DNA of 64,000 nucleotides from Fodinibacter sp963730365 (GTDB taxonomy: Bacteria; Actinomycetota; Actinomycetes; Actinomycetales; Dermatophilaceae): the NCBI GenBank assembly GCA_963730365.1, contig CAVSRM010000008.1, positions 678,878 through 742,877 of the forward strand, written 5' to 3'. Below, in pieces: positions 54,271 through 63,154 of the stretch (its first letter is position 1; each line of letters starts with the position of its first letter). A program made the translations under genes and the position numbers. The notes beneath the pieces are model-generated. The model made no database searches and was not told the DNA's origin. It saw only the letters and a program-made list of their open reading frames with translations.

Positions 54271-54540
54271 GTGCTCGCCACAGTGCGCGACCTTGGAGCC
54301 GCCGTCCGCGCTGCTCGGCAAGAGGCCGGGCTGAGCCAGCAAGCCTTGGCTGACCGCGCTGGCGTCCCGCGACAGTGGGTTTCTCGGCTCGAGACCGGGT
54401 CGAACCCCGGCGCCGAGCTCCGCAAGGTGCTCGACGTGCTGGCTGCGCTCGGCCTGACCGTCAAGCTGGGGCCATCGCCCGAGCCCAGCTCGTTGGACGA
54501 GGACCCCTTTGCTGACATGTTCGCAGGCGAATCGTCATGA
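54271..54540 (+). CDS. hipB: HipB-like antitoxin, XRE-family HTH regulator
   Basis: This 89-residue protein has an N-terminal helix-turn-helix (about 8-62: AARQEAGLSQQALADRAGVPRQWVSRLE) and a short acidic tail (SSLDEDPFADMF) that would contact the toxin. GTG 54271 has a GAGAGGAGG site; upstream in-frame codons run through the operator region. HipB proteins bind their own promoter and neutralise HipA. The stop overlaps the hipA ATG (ATGA). Confidence 0.9.
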   Translation: MLATVRDLGAAVRAARQEAGLSQQALADRAGVPRQWVSRLETGSNPGAELRKVLDVLAALGLTVKLGPSPEPSSLDEDPFADMFAGESS

Positions 54541-55826
54541 CCGAGATGAACGTCTTCCTCGACGGCGTCCTGGCCGGCAGGGTGGAGCAGGCGACCGGTG
54601 GCGCACTGAGCTTCGCCTACGACGTCGGGTACACCTCTGGGCCCAGCCCGACCCCGCTGTCGCTGTCGATGCCGCTGTCCGGGCGGCGCCACGGAAACCG
54701 CGTCGTCTCGGCATGGCTGGATGGTCTGCTGCCTGACAACGCTGCCGTGCGCGAGGAGTGGGGTCGCCGCTTCCAGGTGTCGGCGCGCAACCCCTTCGCA
54801 CTACTGCGACACGTCGGGCGTGACGCCGCCGGGGCTGTGCAGGTGCTGCCGGTCGACGTGGACCCCCCGGATGCGGCCCAGCGCACCGGCGACGTGCGCC
54901 GCCTGTCCGAGGCCGAAGTCTGCGACATGCTGCGTGAGCTGACCGTGCGCGATGCCGGCTGGGAGGTCGGGGCCGGCTCGGGCCGGTGGAGCCTGGCCGG
55001 CGCTCAGACCAAGGTCGCGCTGCACCTCCTCGACGACGGCGCCTGGGGTGTGCCGAACGACTCCACCCCGACGACCCACATCCTGAAGCCCACACGCGCC
55101 GACACTCGCTTCGGCGACCTGCACGTCAACGAGTTCGTGTGTCTGCGTGCCGCAGGGCTGCTCGGGCTGCGCGTCGCCCACGTCGAGCTTGTCGACTTCG
55201 GCGGAGCGAAGACCCTGGTCTCCACTCGCTACGACCGGGGCCGCGACCGTGGCGGGCAGTGGCTGCGTCTGCACCAGGAGGACCTTCTCCAGGCGATGAG
55301 CTACCCGTCGTCGAAGAAGTACCAGGCCGACGCAGGCCCGAGCGTCCGGAACGTCGCTGCGCTGCTCGGCACGCTGGGGCTTGCCGACCGTGAGGCGGTG
55401 CGGATGGCGTTCTTCGACGCGTTTGCGTTCAACGTGCTCGTTGGAGGCACGGACGCACATGCGAAGAACTACAGCCTGCTGCTGCGGGGCCCTCGGGTCG
55501 CCTTGGCGCCGCTGTACGACGCGGCCAGCTACGCGCCGTACCTGAAGCCGGGCGAAACCGTGCGCAGCTCGATGAAGGTGGGCAGGGCATGGCAGGTCCG
55601 CGACGTGTCGGTCGAGGACTGGGTCGATGTCGCGACCGCCCTCGAGCTGCATCCCGAGCTCGCGCTCGACCGGGTTGAGTCGCTGCGCACCCGGCTGCCC
55701 GACGCAGTAGCAGAAGCGGCCGAGACGGCACCACCATCGTTCACGAAGGACGCGCACCGGGTGGCAGCAGCGGTCGGCCGCCAGAGGCACCTGCACGTCC
55801 CGCGGCTGCCCCACGCACGTCGCTAG
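54537..55826 (+). CDS. hipA: HipA-like Ser/Thr kinase toxin
   Basis: This 429-residue protein has the HipA N-terminal domain (couple_hipA) followed by the kinase-like fold. Visible motifs are the Ser-containing ATP loop SLAGAQTK (151-158), HILKP (181-185), catalytic D306 and N311 in DAHAKN, and the metal Asp D328 in YDAA. HipA toxins phosphorylate an aminoacyl-tRNA synthetase and cause dormancy. All key residues are present, so it should be active. With hipB it forms the first cargo after repeat copy B. Confidence 0.92.
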   Translation: MTEMNVFLDGVLAGRVEQATGGALSFAYDVGYTSGPSPTPLSLSMPLSGRRHGNRVVSAWLDGLLPDNAAVREEWGRRFQVSARNPFALLRHVGRDAAGAVQVLPVDVDPPDAAQRTGDVRRLSEAEVCDMLRELTVRDAGWEVGAGSGRWSLAGAQTKVALHLLDDGAWGVPNDSTPTTHILKPTRADTRFGDLHVNEFVCLRAAGLLGLRVAHVELVDFGGAKTLVSTRYDRGRDRGGQWLRLHQEDLLQAMSYPSSKKYQADAGPSVRNVAALLGTLGLADREAVRMAFFDAFAFNVLVGGTDAHAKNYSLLLRGPRVALAPLYDAASYAPYLKPGETVRSSMKVGRAWQVRDVSVEDWVDVATALELHPELALDRVESLRTRLPDAVAEAAETAPPSFTKDAHRVAAAVGRQRHLHVPRLPHARR

Positions 55827-55901
55827 GAGTCGGGACGGCCCCAGGCGCATCATCGGGTACGTTGGCGATCTCGAACGGCGGATCGTGGGACTGGAGCTTC
55901 G

Positions 55902-58900
55902 TTGATCGTCCTTCACGGCTGGTGGTCGACCCAGCGCGACCCCAGAGGCGAACTGGTCCTGTGGGCCGAGGACTCCGAGGCACCGCCGCAGCCCCCTGTG
56001 CGCCGGGGTCGCCGTCCAGCACGGCAGCCGCACCCCTTCGCCGTTCCTGCGCAGAGGCTGGCAACGGCAACGGCAACGGCTACGGCATCGGCCCGGGTAG
56101 GCACCCCGGGCACGGCTGTCCTCCTGCTGCCGAACCAGGGCCGGGGACCGTCCGCCTCGGCGGAGGTGCACCGAACCCGCGCGGAGTCGGAGACGTCGCA
56201 TTCGCCGGTCGGGCAGCTCCCGGCCGTCGGTCAGTGGGAGGTCCCCACCCTGTCCCTGACCCCCGAGGATGCCCTCGACCATCTGCTGGCTTCCGGCGCC
56301 GGCGAGTTCGACCCGGAATCACCGCTCGCCGGTGCCGACCTGCGGGCGCTGCAGGCACTCGCGGGGTTCGCCGTGGACCTCGTCGGACGCGGCCGGGTCC
56401 TGCCCGGGGTGCGAGAGGCGGGCGACGGTCGGGCGATGGCGGTCTGGTCGGCGGTCGTGACCGGGGCGGATGCCGTGTGGCTGCGCGCCGTGGCCGGGGG
56501 GCTGCCCGGTTCGTTCACGGCTGAGGACCCGGCGGTCGTTGACCGAGGTGCGGCCGCGGTGCGGTCGCTGGCCGCCGCGACCGACGCCCTGGTGGACGCG
56601 GCGGTGCGCTCGCGTCTCCCTCCTGTCAAGGGCAGGCGGACGGCATCCTCGTTCCGATCCGCTCTGGCCGGTTCGGACCCCTACTTCGCCACCACCCCGG
56701 TCGCGCTGGCCGCCCTGGACGAGGCGCTGGCCGACTGGCAGCGGGAGGTCACCCAGGTCGGCGCGGTGCGGGCCTGCTTCCGGTTGGTCGAACCGGCCGA
56801 AGCAGCGGTGGCGGCCGTCGGAGAGGCAACGGCCGGCGAGGTGGTGCCTGACACCACGTGGCGGGTGGACTTCGCGTTGCAGTCGACGGCGGAGCCGAGC
56901 CTGGTCGTCGACGCCGGGCAGGTGTGGCGTGCCAAGGGGGCCCTGCGCGCGCTCGCCCGTCACGTCACCGATCCGCAGGAGACCCTGCTCGCAGAGCTCG
57001 GCCGTGCGGTGCGCCTCTACCCGCACATCGAGGGTGCATTGCGCACCGCGAAGCCGTCGTCGCTGACCCTGGACGCCGACGGCGCGCACCGCTTCCTCGC
57101 CGATGCCGCGCCGATCCTTCTGGCCGCCGGCTTCGGCGTGCTCCTCCCCAGCTGGTGGACCAACCCGTCGATGCGGTTGGGCGCGAAGCTCTCGGTGTCG
57201 ACCCCGGCCCAGCCGGGCCAGGTCGCGACCACCGCGACGATCGGCCGCGATGGTCTCGTGGACTTCCGCTGGGACCTGGCGGTCGGGGAGCACACCCTGA
57301 CCGAGGCGGAGGTCGCCGACCTCGTCGAGGCCCAGCAGCCCCTGGTGCGGGTGCGCGGTCAGTGGGTGTACGTCGACGCCGACCGCCTGGCCCGGGCCCG
57401 CGGGTTCCTGGCCAGGACGCCACGCGGCGGAGGCCGGATGAGCGTCGGGGAGGTGCTCGCGACGCTCGGGGCGCTGGAGGACGGGCCAGGCGGCCTGCCG
57501 GTGGTGGACGTCGAGGCGCAGGGCTGGCTCGCGGACCTCCTGTCCGGTGAGGTCGACCACCGGCTCGCGCCGATGACCGCCCCGGACGGTTTCGAGGGCG
57601 AGTTGCGTCCGTACCAGGAACGTGGTCTGGCCTGGCTGTCGTTCCTGGAGTCGGTCGGTCTGGGCGGCATCCTCGCCGACGACATGGGGCTGGGCAAGAC
57701 CGTCCAGCTGCTGGCCCTGATCCACGGCGGGGAGCCCGCGCAGGGGGATCCGACCCTGCTGGTCTGCCCGATGTCGCTCGTCGGCAACTGGCAGCGTGAG
57801 GCGGCCCGCTTCACCCCGGGGCTGCGGGTGCACGTCCACCATGGGGCCGAGCGACCCAAGGGCGCGGCCTTCGAGAAGGTGGTCGCATCCAGCGACCTGG
57901 TCATCACGACCTACGGGCTGGTGATCCGCGACGTCGAGGCGCTGCGTCGGCTGAGCTGGCGTCGCGTGGTCCTCGACGAGGCCCAGGCCGTCAAGAACGC
58001 GGCCACTCGCGCGGCGGTCGCGGTGCGGGCGCTGCCGTCGCCGCACCGGTTCGCTGTGACCGGGACCCCCGTGGAGAACAGGCTGGGTGACCTCTGGTCG
58101 CTGATGGAGTTCGCCAACCCCGGGCTGCTCGGTGAGCCCGCGTCCTTCAAGCACCGGTTCGCGACGCCGATCGAACGGCACGGCGACGCGGATGCGGCAT
58201 CCCACCTCCGAGCGCTGACCCAACCCTTCGTCCTGCGCCGGCTGAAGACGGACACCTCGATCATCGGCGACCTGCCGGCCAAGATCGAGATGGAGGTGGT
58301 GTGCTCCCTCACCCGCGAGCAGGCCTCGCTGTACCAGGCGGTCGTCGCGGACATGATGGACCGCATCGAGAGCACCGACGGCATCGAGCGCCGCGGGCTG
58401 GTGCTGTCGACCATGACCAAGCTCAAGCAGGTCTGCAACCACCCCGCGCAGTTCCTCAGGGACGGCAGCCGGATGGCGGGGCGCTCAGGCAAGCTGGCGC
58501 GGGTCGAGGAGACCCTCGACGAGGTGCTCGCCTCGGGGGAGAAGGCGCTGCTGTTCACGCAGTATGCCGAGTTCGGCGACCTGCTGCGCACCCACCTCGG
58601 TGCCCGGTTCGGCCGTGAGGTCGGGTACCTGCACGGAGGGCTGAGCAAGGGCCAGCGCGACGAGCTCGTCGCCCGGTTCCAGGACCCTGCCGGGGGCGGT
58701 CCGTCGCTGTTCGTCCTGTCGCTCAAGGCCGGGGGCACGGGGCTCACGCTCACCGCGGCCAACCACGTCATCCATGTCGATCGCTGGTGGAACCCGGCCG
58801 TGGAGGACCAGGCCACCGACCGCGCATTCCGGATCGGGCAGACCCGCTCGGTGCAGGTGCGCAAGCTGGTGTGCGCGGGCACGCTGGAGGAGAAGATCGC

Positions 58901-59030
58901 CCTGATGATCAAGGACAAGCGGGGGCTGGCCGCCAGCGTCGTGGGCAGCGGTGAGGGTTGGCTCACCGACCTCTCCACCTCTGCCCTGCGTGAGCTGTTC
59001 ACGCTCGAGGCGGGGTCGGTGATGGAGTGA
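55902..59030 (+). CDS. SNF2/DEAD-family helicase
   Basis: In this 1042-residue protein a variable N-terminal part with low-complexity Ala/Thr stretches and a SNF2-associated domain precedes the SNF2 ATPase. Walker A is DDMGLGKT (593-600), DEAQ is at 692-695, and the C-terminal helicase half has GGTGLTLTAANHV and FRIGQTR. It is probably a DNA translocase acting on protein-DNA complexes. The start is TTG 55902 (MIVLHGWW, like relatives); no strong ribosome site is seen. The stop overlaps the GTG of the SWIM protein (GTGA). Such pairs are common in actinobacteria, with no settled role. Confidence 0.92.
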   Translation: MIVLHGWWSTQRDPRGELVLWAEDSEAPPQPPVRRGRRPARQPHPFAVPAQRLATATATATASARVGTPGTAVLLLPNQGRGPSASAEVHRTRAESETSHSPVGQLPAVGQWEVPTLSLTPEDALDHLLASGAGEFDPESPLAGADLRALQALAGFAVDLVGRGRVLPGVREAGDGRAMAVWSAVVTGADAVWLRAVAGGLPGSFTAEDPAVVDRGAAAVRSLAAATDALVDAAVRSRLPPVKGRRTASSFRSALAGSDPYFATTPVALAALDEALADWQREVTQVGAVRACFRLVEPAEAAVAAVGEATAGEVVPDTTWRVDFALQSTAEPSLVVDAGQVWRAKGALRALARHVTDPQETLLAELGRAVRLYPHIEGALRTAKPSSLTLDADGAHRFLADAAPILLAAGFGVLLPSWWTNPSMRLGAKLSVSTPAQPGQVATTATIGRDGLVDFRWDLAVGEHTLTEAEVADLVEAQQPLVRVRGQWVYVDADRLARARGFLARTPRGGGRMSVGEVLATLGALEDGPGGLPVVDVEAQGWLADLLSGEVDHRLAPMTAPDGFEGELRPYQERGLAWLSFLESVGLGGILADDMGLGKTVQLLALIHGGEPAQGDPTLLVCPMSLVGNWQREAARFTPGLRVHVHHGAERPKGAAFEKVVASSDLVITTYGLVIRDVEALRRLSWRRVVLDEAQAVKNAATRAAVAVRALPSPHRFAVTGTPVENRLGDLWSLMEFANPGLLGEPASFKHRFATPIERHGDADAASHLRALTQPFVLRRLKTDTSIIGDLPAKIEMEVVCSLTREQASLYQAVVADMMDRIESTDGIERRGLVLSTMTKLKQVCNHPAQFLRDGSRMAGRSGKLARVEETLDEVLASGEKALLFTQYAEFGDLLRTHLGARFGREVGYLHGGLSKGQRDELVARFQDPAGGGPSLFVLSLKAGGTGLTLTAANHVIHVDRWWNPAVEDQATDRAFRIGQTRSVQVRKLVCAGTLEEKIALMIKDKRGLAASVVGSGEGWLTDLSTSALRELFTLEAGSVME

Positions 59031-59911
59031 GCCCGCCCGGCCGCGGCCGTTCGAGACCGTCAGGCGGCTTTCCGCCCCCGTCCAAGCCCCGCACCGTGGA
59101 GGGCGGGCTCGTGGCCCGCAGCGCACGAGGTGCGATCGGGGAGCACTGGTGGTCGCGGCGTTTTCTCGAGGTGCTGGAGTCCTTCGCGCTCGGCACACGA
59201 CTGACCCGTGGCAAGAACTACGCCCGGCGCGGCCAGGTGCTGTCCCTTGCGGTGGCGCCCGGTGTGGTCACGGCGTCGGTGCAGGGTTCTCGCAGGGCGC
59301 CGTACAAGGTCTCGATCGCCTTGCCCGCGTTCAGCGAGCTGGTGTGGGCCAAGGTCGAGGTGACCCTGGCGGAGCAGGCGATCCACAGTGCCCGGCTGCT
59401 CGCGGGCGAGATGCCGGAGGACCTCGAGGAGGTCTTTCGATCAGCTGGGGCGCCGCTGTTCCCGCAACGGGCCGCGGACATGTCCCTCTCCTGCTCCTGC
59501 CCGGACTGGGAGGTGCCGTGCAAGCACCTCGCGGCCACCTTCTACCTGCTGGCAGAACGCTTCGACGACGACCCGTTCGCCATCCTGTTGTGGCGGGGGC
59601 GCAGCCGGACGGCACTGCTGAACCGGCTTCGCGAGCTGCGCGGCAGCGAGCCGTCACCTGGTGCGGTGGAGCCTTCGGGGCCGACGACCGAGGGTCTGCG
59701 GCTGGGAGCGATGATGGCACTGGCCGATCTGGCCCTGGCCGAGGGCGACTTCTGGAGCGGCGCGCCGGTTCCGGCCCTGCCTGCTCAGCCGGAGCTGCCG
59801 ACGGATCTGCTGTTGCGCCAGCTCCCCGTCCCCGGCGCACCCTTGGGTGGCCGGGGCCTCGTGACCTACCTCGCGCCGCTGTATGCCGCGTTCGGAACCT
59901 CGCCCGACTGA
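59027..59911 (+). CDS. SWIM zinc-finger protein, partner of the SNF2 helicase
   Basis: This 294-residue protein has a central SWIM motif CxC-x6-CxH (C156, C158, C165, H167 in SCSCPDWEVPCKH), a fold that binds DNA or protein partners. The region before it (residues 36-130) is predicted beta-rich; the tail is Pro-rich. GTG 59027 overlaps the helicase stop. The tight coupling indicates a complex. It may recruit the helicase to DNA. No nuclease or methylase is in this block. Confidence 0.9.
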   Translation: MSPPGRGRSRPSGGFPPPSKPRTVEGGLVARSARGAIGEHWWSRRFLEVLESFALGTRLTRGKNYARRGQVLSLAVAPGVVTASVQGSRRAPYKVSIALPAFSELVWAKVEVTLAEQAIHSARLLAGEMPEDLEEVFRSAGAPLFPQRAADMSLSCSCPDWEVPCKHLAATFYLLAERFDDDPFAILLWRGRSRTALLNRLRELRGSEPSPGAVEPSGPTTEGLRLGAMMALADLALAEGDFWSGAPVPALPAQPELPTDLLLRQLPVPGAPLGGRGLVTYLAPLYAAFGTSPD

Positions 59912-60077
59912 GGGTCAACCGGTGCTTCGCCCTGCCCTGCCGGCGCTGACGCTCGAGCCTGTGCTGCGGGTCCGGTGGGCCGCCTCGCGAGGGCTGCGCG
60001 CGGCACCTGGCAGCAGCTCAGGTTGACAAGGGGGCGGGCTGACCAATTCACCTGATCAACATCGCACTGATCACCTC

Positions 60078-60223
60078 TTGACCCCCTGCTTGCAAAATCC
60101 CCGAATGGGGTCCGCGAGAGGGTGCATAAGCACAGGTCAGGGCGCTGTGGGGTACCCGATCACGCCATTTTCGCACCTCACTGCCGTACTTTTCTGGGGT
60201 ACGAATCTGGGGTACTGCCGACG
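60078..60223 (-). repeat. Island repeat copy C: tRNA core plus attachment-type sequence
   Basis: It keeps only the central ACCCCCTGCTTGCAA part of the tRNA segment, then follows copies A and B closely (AATCCCCGAATGGGG..., GGGGTACCCGATCACGCC, CTTTTCTGGGGTACGAATCTGGGGTAC). It stands immediately before the Vsr gene, 13 bp from its start. Confidence 0.8.
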
Positions 60224-60235
60224 TAGGTTGGAGCC

Positions 60236-60650
60236 GTGGCGGAGCGGTGGGTCAGCACTGAGGCGGGCGCGCACCTCGCTGGGCGCCGCAAGGTCAACAC
60301 GGCTCCTGAGGTGCTGCTTCGCCAGGCGGTCCACGCCGGCCGGCGGGAGGTTCAGGCTCCACCGGCAGATCGCGAAGGGCTGCACCCCGGACTTCGTCCT
60401 GCCGTCGCGCCGCGTCGCCGTCTTCGTGGACGGATGCTTCTGGCACGGGTGTCCCGAGCATGGCCGCAAGACTCCGTGGTCCGGACCCAACGCCGACCTT
60501 TGGGCAGAGAAGATGCGGCGCAACCATGAACGAGACGAGCGCTCCACCCGGCTTGCGGAGGACCACGGTTGGCGGGTAGTCCGCCTATGGGAGTGTCAGG
60601 TTCAGCGGGACGCTTACAGCTCAGCAGCCCTCATCCTGGACCTGCCTTAG
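60236..60650 (+). pseudogene. vsr: Very short patch repair endonuclease (Vsr), single frameshift
   Basis: Vsr nicks T:G mismatches produced by deamination at Dcm-methylated sites. The N-terminal part (VAERWVSTEAGAHLAGRRKVN, then TAPEVLLRQAVHAGR) is in one frame. The rest, with GCTPDFVLP and FVDGCFWHGCPEHG holding the catalytic Asp and His residues, is in another. Removing one G from the GGG at 60345-60347 restores one open frame of about 137 codons. The GTG at 60236 starts the gene. It may be a real mutation or a sequencing error. It pairs logically with the Dcm enzyme at the right edge. Confidence 0.85.
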
Positions 60651-60827
60651 CAACGGATGTGAGACTCACCGTGCCATCGCCGAGGATGGCCCACCGCACT
60701 GTGCCATGCCAGGCGTGGCAGCCTCAGCAGAGACCCATCGCAACTCGGACGATCGGGTTGGCGCTGCGGTACGTTGTCCCAACCTGTGCGCCGAGTGGAC
60801 GCATATTGCCGTTGATGAGGACCTGCT

Positions 60828-61637
60828 GTGGAGATCGAGTACGAATCCATTACCGTCGAGGAATTGCACTTCGACCCCCGGAATCCCCGTATCCCTGCGA
60901 CGGTAGATGCGACGGACGAACAAGCGGTTCTCGAGTGGATGCTCCAGGACGCTGGGCTCGTTGAACTTATGGGTTCAATCGCCGTCAAAGGCTACTTCCC
61001 CGCTGAACCGCTTCTCGTAACGCGCCGCGAAGCCGACTCAGGCTACTGGGTTCTTGAGGGAAACAGGCGGTTTGCAGCGGTCACCTTGCTCCTTAACCCG
61101 AGTCGATCCCCCCGCCGGCGGAACGCCGTCCAGGCGATGGCCGACCAAGTCCTGGACGTGGACGCGCTAAGGAGACTGCCTTGTGCCATCTTCAACCGCC
61201 GCGAGGACGTGCTTGATTACTTAGGCTACCGACACATCACAGGCATAAAGCAGTGGGAACCAGCCGCCAAGGCTCGCTACCTCGACTCCCTGTTCGAAGA
61301 GTACAAGACAACAGCGGGGCAAGGAGTCTACCGGCAAATTGCCAGAATCATTGGCAGTCGTGCTGACTATGTAAGCCGACTCCTTGGGGCGCTGCGCTTG
61401 TTCGAGTTCATTTTTGAGGATCCCGAGGGGCCGCAACTTTCCGAGGAGGACGTCGCCTTCTCCCTGCTCACACTCTCCTTGAACTACGAGAACATCGTTG
61501 AGTACCTAGAACTTCCATCACTCGAGCAATCCTCCTTCCGAAGCGTCAACCGAGACCGGCTCAGAAACCTCGCAACCTGGCTATACGTGCAGCGGCTTGA
61601 TGTCGAACGCACCAGCTGGGCGAAACTCGCAATATGA
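60828..61637 (+). CDS. ParB-like (ParB/Srx fold) protein in the Dcm/Vsr cluster
   Basis: This 269-residue protein has an N-terminal ParB-like domain (IEYESITVEELHFDPRNPRIP ... VLEGNRRFAAV) with the GNRR motif of the ParB/Srx superfamily, which binds or hydrolyses nucleotides. A helical region (about 115-200) follows. It is not a partition gene: there is no ParA. Related proteins occur in restriction and defence clusters. GTG 60828 has a GATGAGGA site. Base composition is clearly lower in GC than the surrounding chromosome. Its stop overlaps the next ATG (ATGA). Confidence 0.8.
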   Translation: MEIEYESITVEELHFDPRNPRIPATVDATDEQAVLEWMLQDAGLVELMGSIAVKGYFPAEPLLVTRREADSGYWVLEGNRRFAAVTLLLNPSRSPRRRNAVQAMADQVLDVDALRRLPCAIFNRREDVLDYLGYRHITGIKQWEPAAKARYLDSLFEEYKTTAGQGVYRQIARIIGSRADYVSRLLGALRLFEFIFEDPEGPQLSEEDVAFSLLTLSLNYENIVEYLELPSLEQSSFRSVNRDRLRNLATWLYVQRLDVERTSWAKLAI

Positions 61638-61918
61638 AGCTGCTCGCGGCCGCGGTTGCGCATCCGGAGGGACTCGCGGCCCTCCATCGGGGCGAACTTG
61701 TGGAAGAGGCGGCTCGGGCCACCCTAGACGTCGATGATCTGTTTCTGCGGTCGATCCGCGCCTCCCGGGATCGGCTACTAAGTGCACAGTCCCTTCTCCA
61801 TCGTGTGACCGTGACAGATGTAGCCATTTCATCACTTGACGAGATCGAAGAGTTGGCCGGCGAGGTTTCGGCATCTGCCCGCAGGAAGCAACGCCGGGAC
61901 GCACGCTCCGATGTTTGA
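61634..61918 (+). CDS. Small helical protein of unknown function
   Basis: This 94-residue predicted helical protein has hydrophobic and charged residues alternating and a basic C-terminus (ARRKQRRDARSDV). There is no recognised motif. The ATG overlaps the ParB-like stop and its TGA overlaps the next gene's TTG (TTGA), so it is translationally coupled on both sides. It is probably a subunit or adaptor of the same system. Confidence 0.65.
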   Translation: MKLLAAAVAHPEGLAALHRGELVEEAARATLDVDDLFLRSIRASRDRLLSAQSLLHRVTVTDVAISSLDEIEELAGEVSASARRKQRRDARSDV

Positions 61919-62895
61919 TTCTGCGGCACTGGCGGGGAAGGTACCTGCACAGAGCGAGCGACTACTGGGCCGACTATGTCGAACTCCTTTGCTTGGGCGA
62001 CATTGACGGTCAGTTCAGTGCAGAGCGGCTCGCCCAAGTGGCCAAGTTTGCTGACGACTTCATGGCCACGTCTCCGGATGCTCAGGATGGGGATCTGCCG
62101 ATGTTGCCGAAAGAATTCTTGAGATCGACTTCGCGACTCTTGGCGAGGATCTTGGCGAAGGCGCGGGCGGCTTCGTCGCAGAACCAGATCCCCTCGCTGA
62201 GGAGTGGGGGGATCCTGATGCACTCTCAGATCCCAAGTATGGCGATTTTGGTCGCGCTGCTGAAGAGACCGACAACCGCCACGAATGGTCAACCAACATA
62301 TTTCGGCTACTGGCGGACAGGCAACAGGCCCTAGGGTCTACATACCCCTTCGATGTCGACGCCTCGTTCATGCGCATTTCACGAGTCGATGTTGATGAGA
62401 CGCACTTGCCCTACATCTTCTATCTGTCCTGCAGTTCCCTCTCGTATGTTAGCAAGCAGACCATGGCAAGACTCACTGCGCAATTTCAGTGGGTTTCCTT
62501 CAATGTCTTCAAGGCGCTGCTTCGGCCCCGAATCGAGGTGGACATGTACGGGACCGCAAAGGGATTGCGAACGAGTCGCTTTCACGGAACACCGTTTGAG
62601 ACTAGAAATGCTCGCGGAAGAGTTGCGGGGCGTGGTCGTAGCAGATCCCGTGGACTTCCATCCGAGGGACACCGCGGATAACGGATTAGACCTCGTTGCC
62701 TGGATTCCCATGACTGATCCAGGGAAGGGAACCGTGTCGTTCTTCGCTCAATGCGCCTGCGGGAAACAATGGGATGGCAAACAGTACGAGGCGTCGCACC
62801 AGAGATGGAGGGAGTTCCTGGCACTTAAGTCCCCCTCTACGAAATGGACGTTCATTCCGCACTACTTCCGGAAACCCGGCAGCTTCTGGTACTAA
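61915..62895 (+). pseudogene. Putative restriction-type nuclease gene, two frameshifts
   Basis: Three overlapping frames form one continuous protein. Frame one has RASDYWADYVELLCLGDIDG and the following Glu/Lys-rich segment. Frame two (after a G-run at 62089-62092) has VAERILEIDFATLGEDL through YIFYLSCSSLSYVSKQ to RFHGTPFE. Frame three (from about 62600) has LEMLAEELRGVVVADPVDFHPRD, then NGLDLVAWIPM, FFAQCACGKQW and the C-terminus. The order DxVAW then QCACGK resembles a PD-(D/E)xK-like nuclease core, but this is inference. The TTG at 61915 is the likely start. The restored length is about 325 residues. Confidence 0.6.
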
Positions 62896-63154
62896 GATAG
62901 TGACGTTTCTGGGTTCTTGATTGACCGCCTGAGAGCACTTCGTGCCGCGCACTCAGAGATAATTGGTTGTCTCCCAACGTCCCTCGTTCAAGACGCCGCG
63001 GCGTTCCGGATGTCGCCCGTTTAGTCGAGCGCGGCGGCACGAATGGCGGTCACCCCGAAGCGCCCGGACCCGTGGGCAAGGGGGACCTGAGGACGTTATA
63101 CACAGGCGCTGACCGACACTAGGTATCGCGGCTCCGAGCTGGTAAGCTTCGGAC
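62896..63154. other. Intergenic gap before the Dcm gene
   Basis: There is no coding frame I would support. It should carry the methyltransferase promoter; a TTATACA element lies near 63095-63101. Confidence 0.4.

Noticed and set aside
60828..61637. Plasmid partition ParB, meaning a plasmid-derived region
   Set aside because: There is no ParA or parS-like sites, and the domain context and neighbours (Vsr, Dcm) point to a restriction/defence role.
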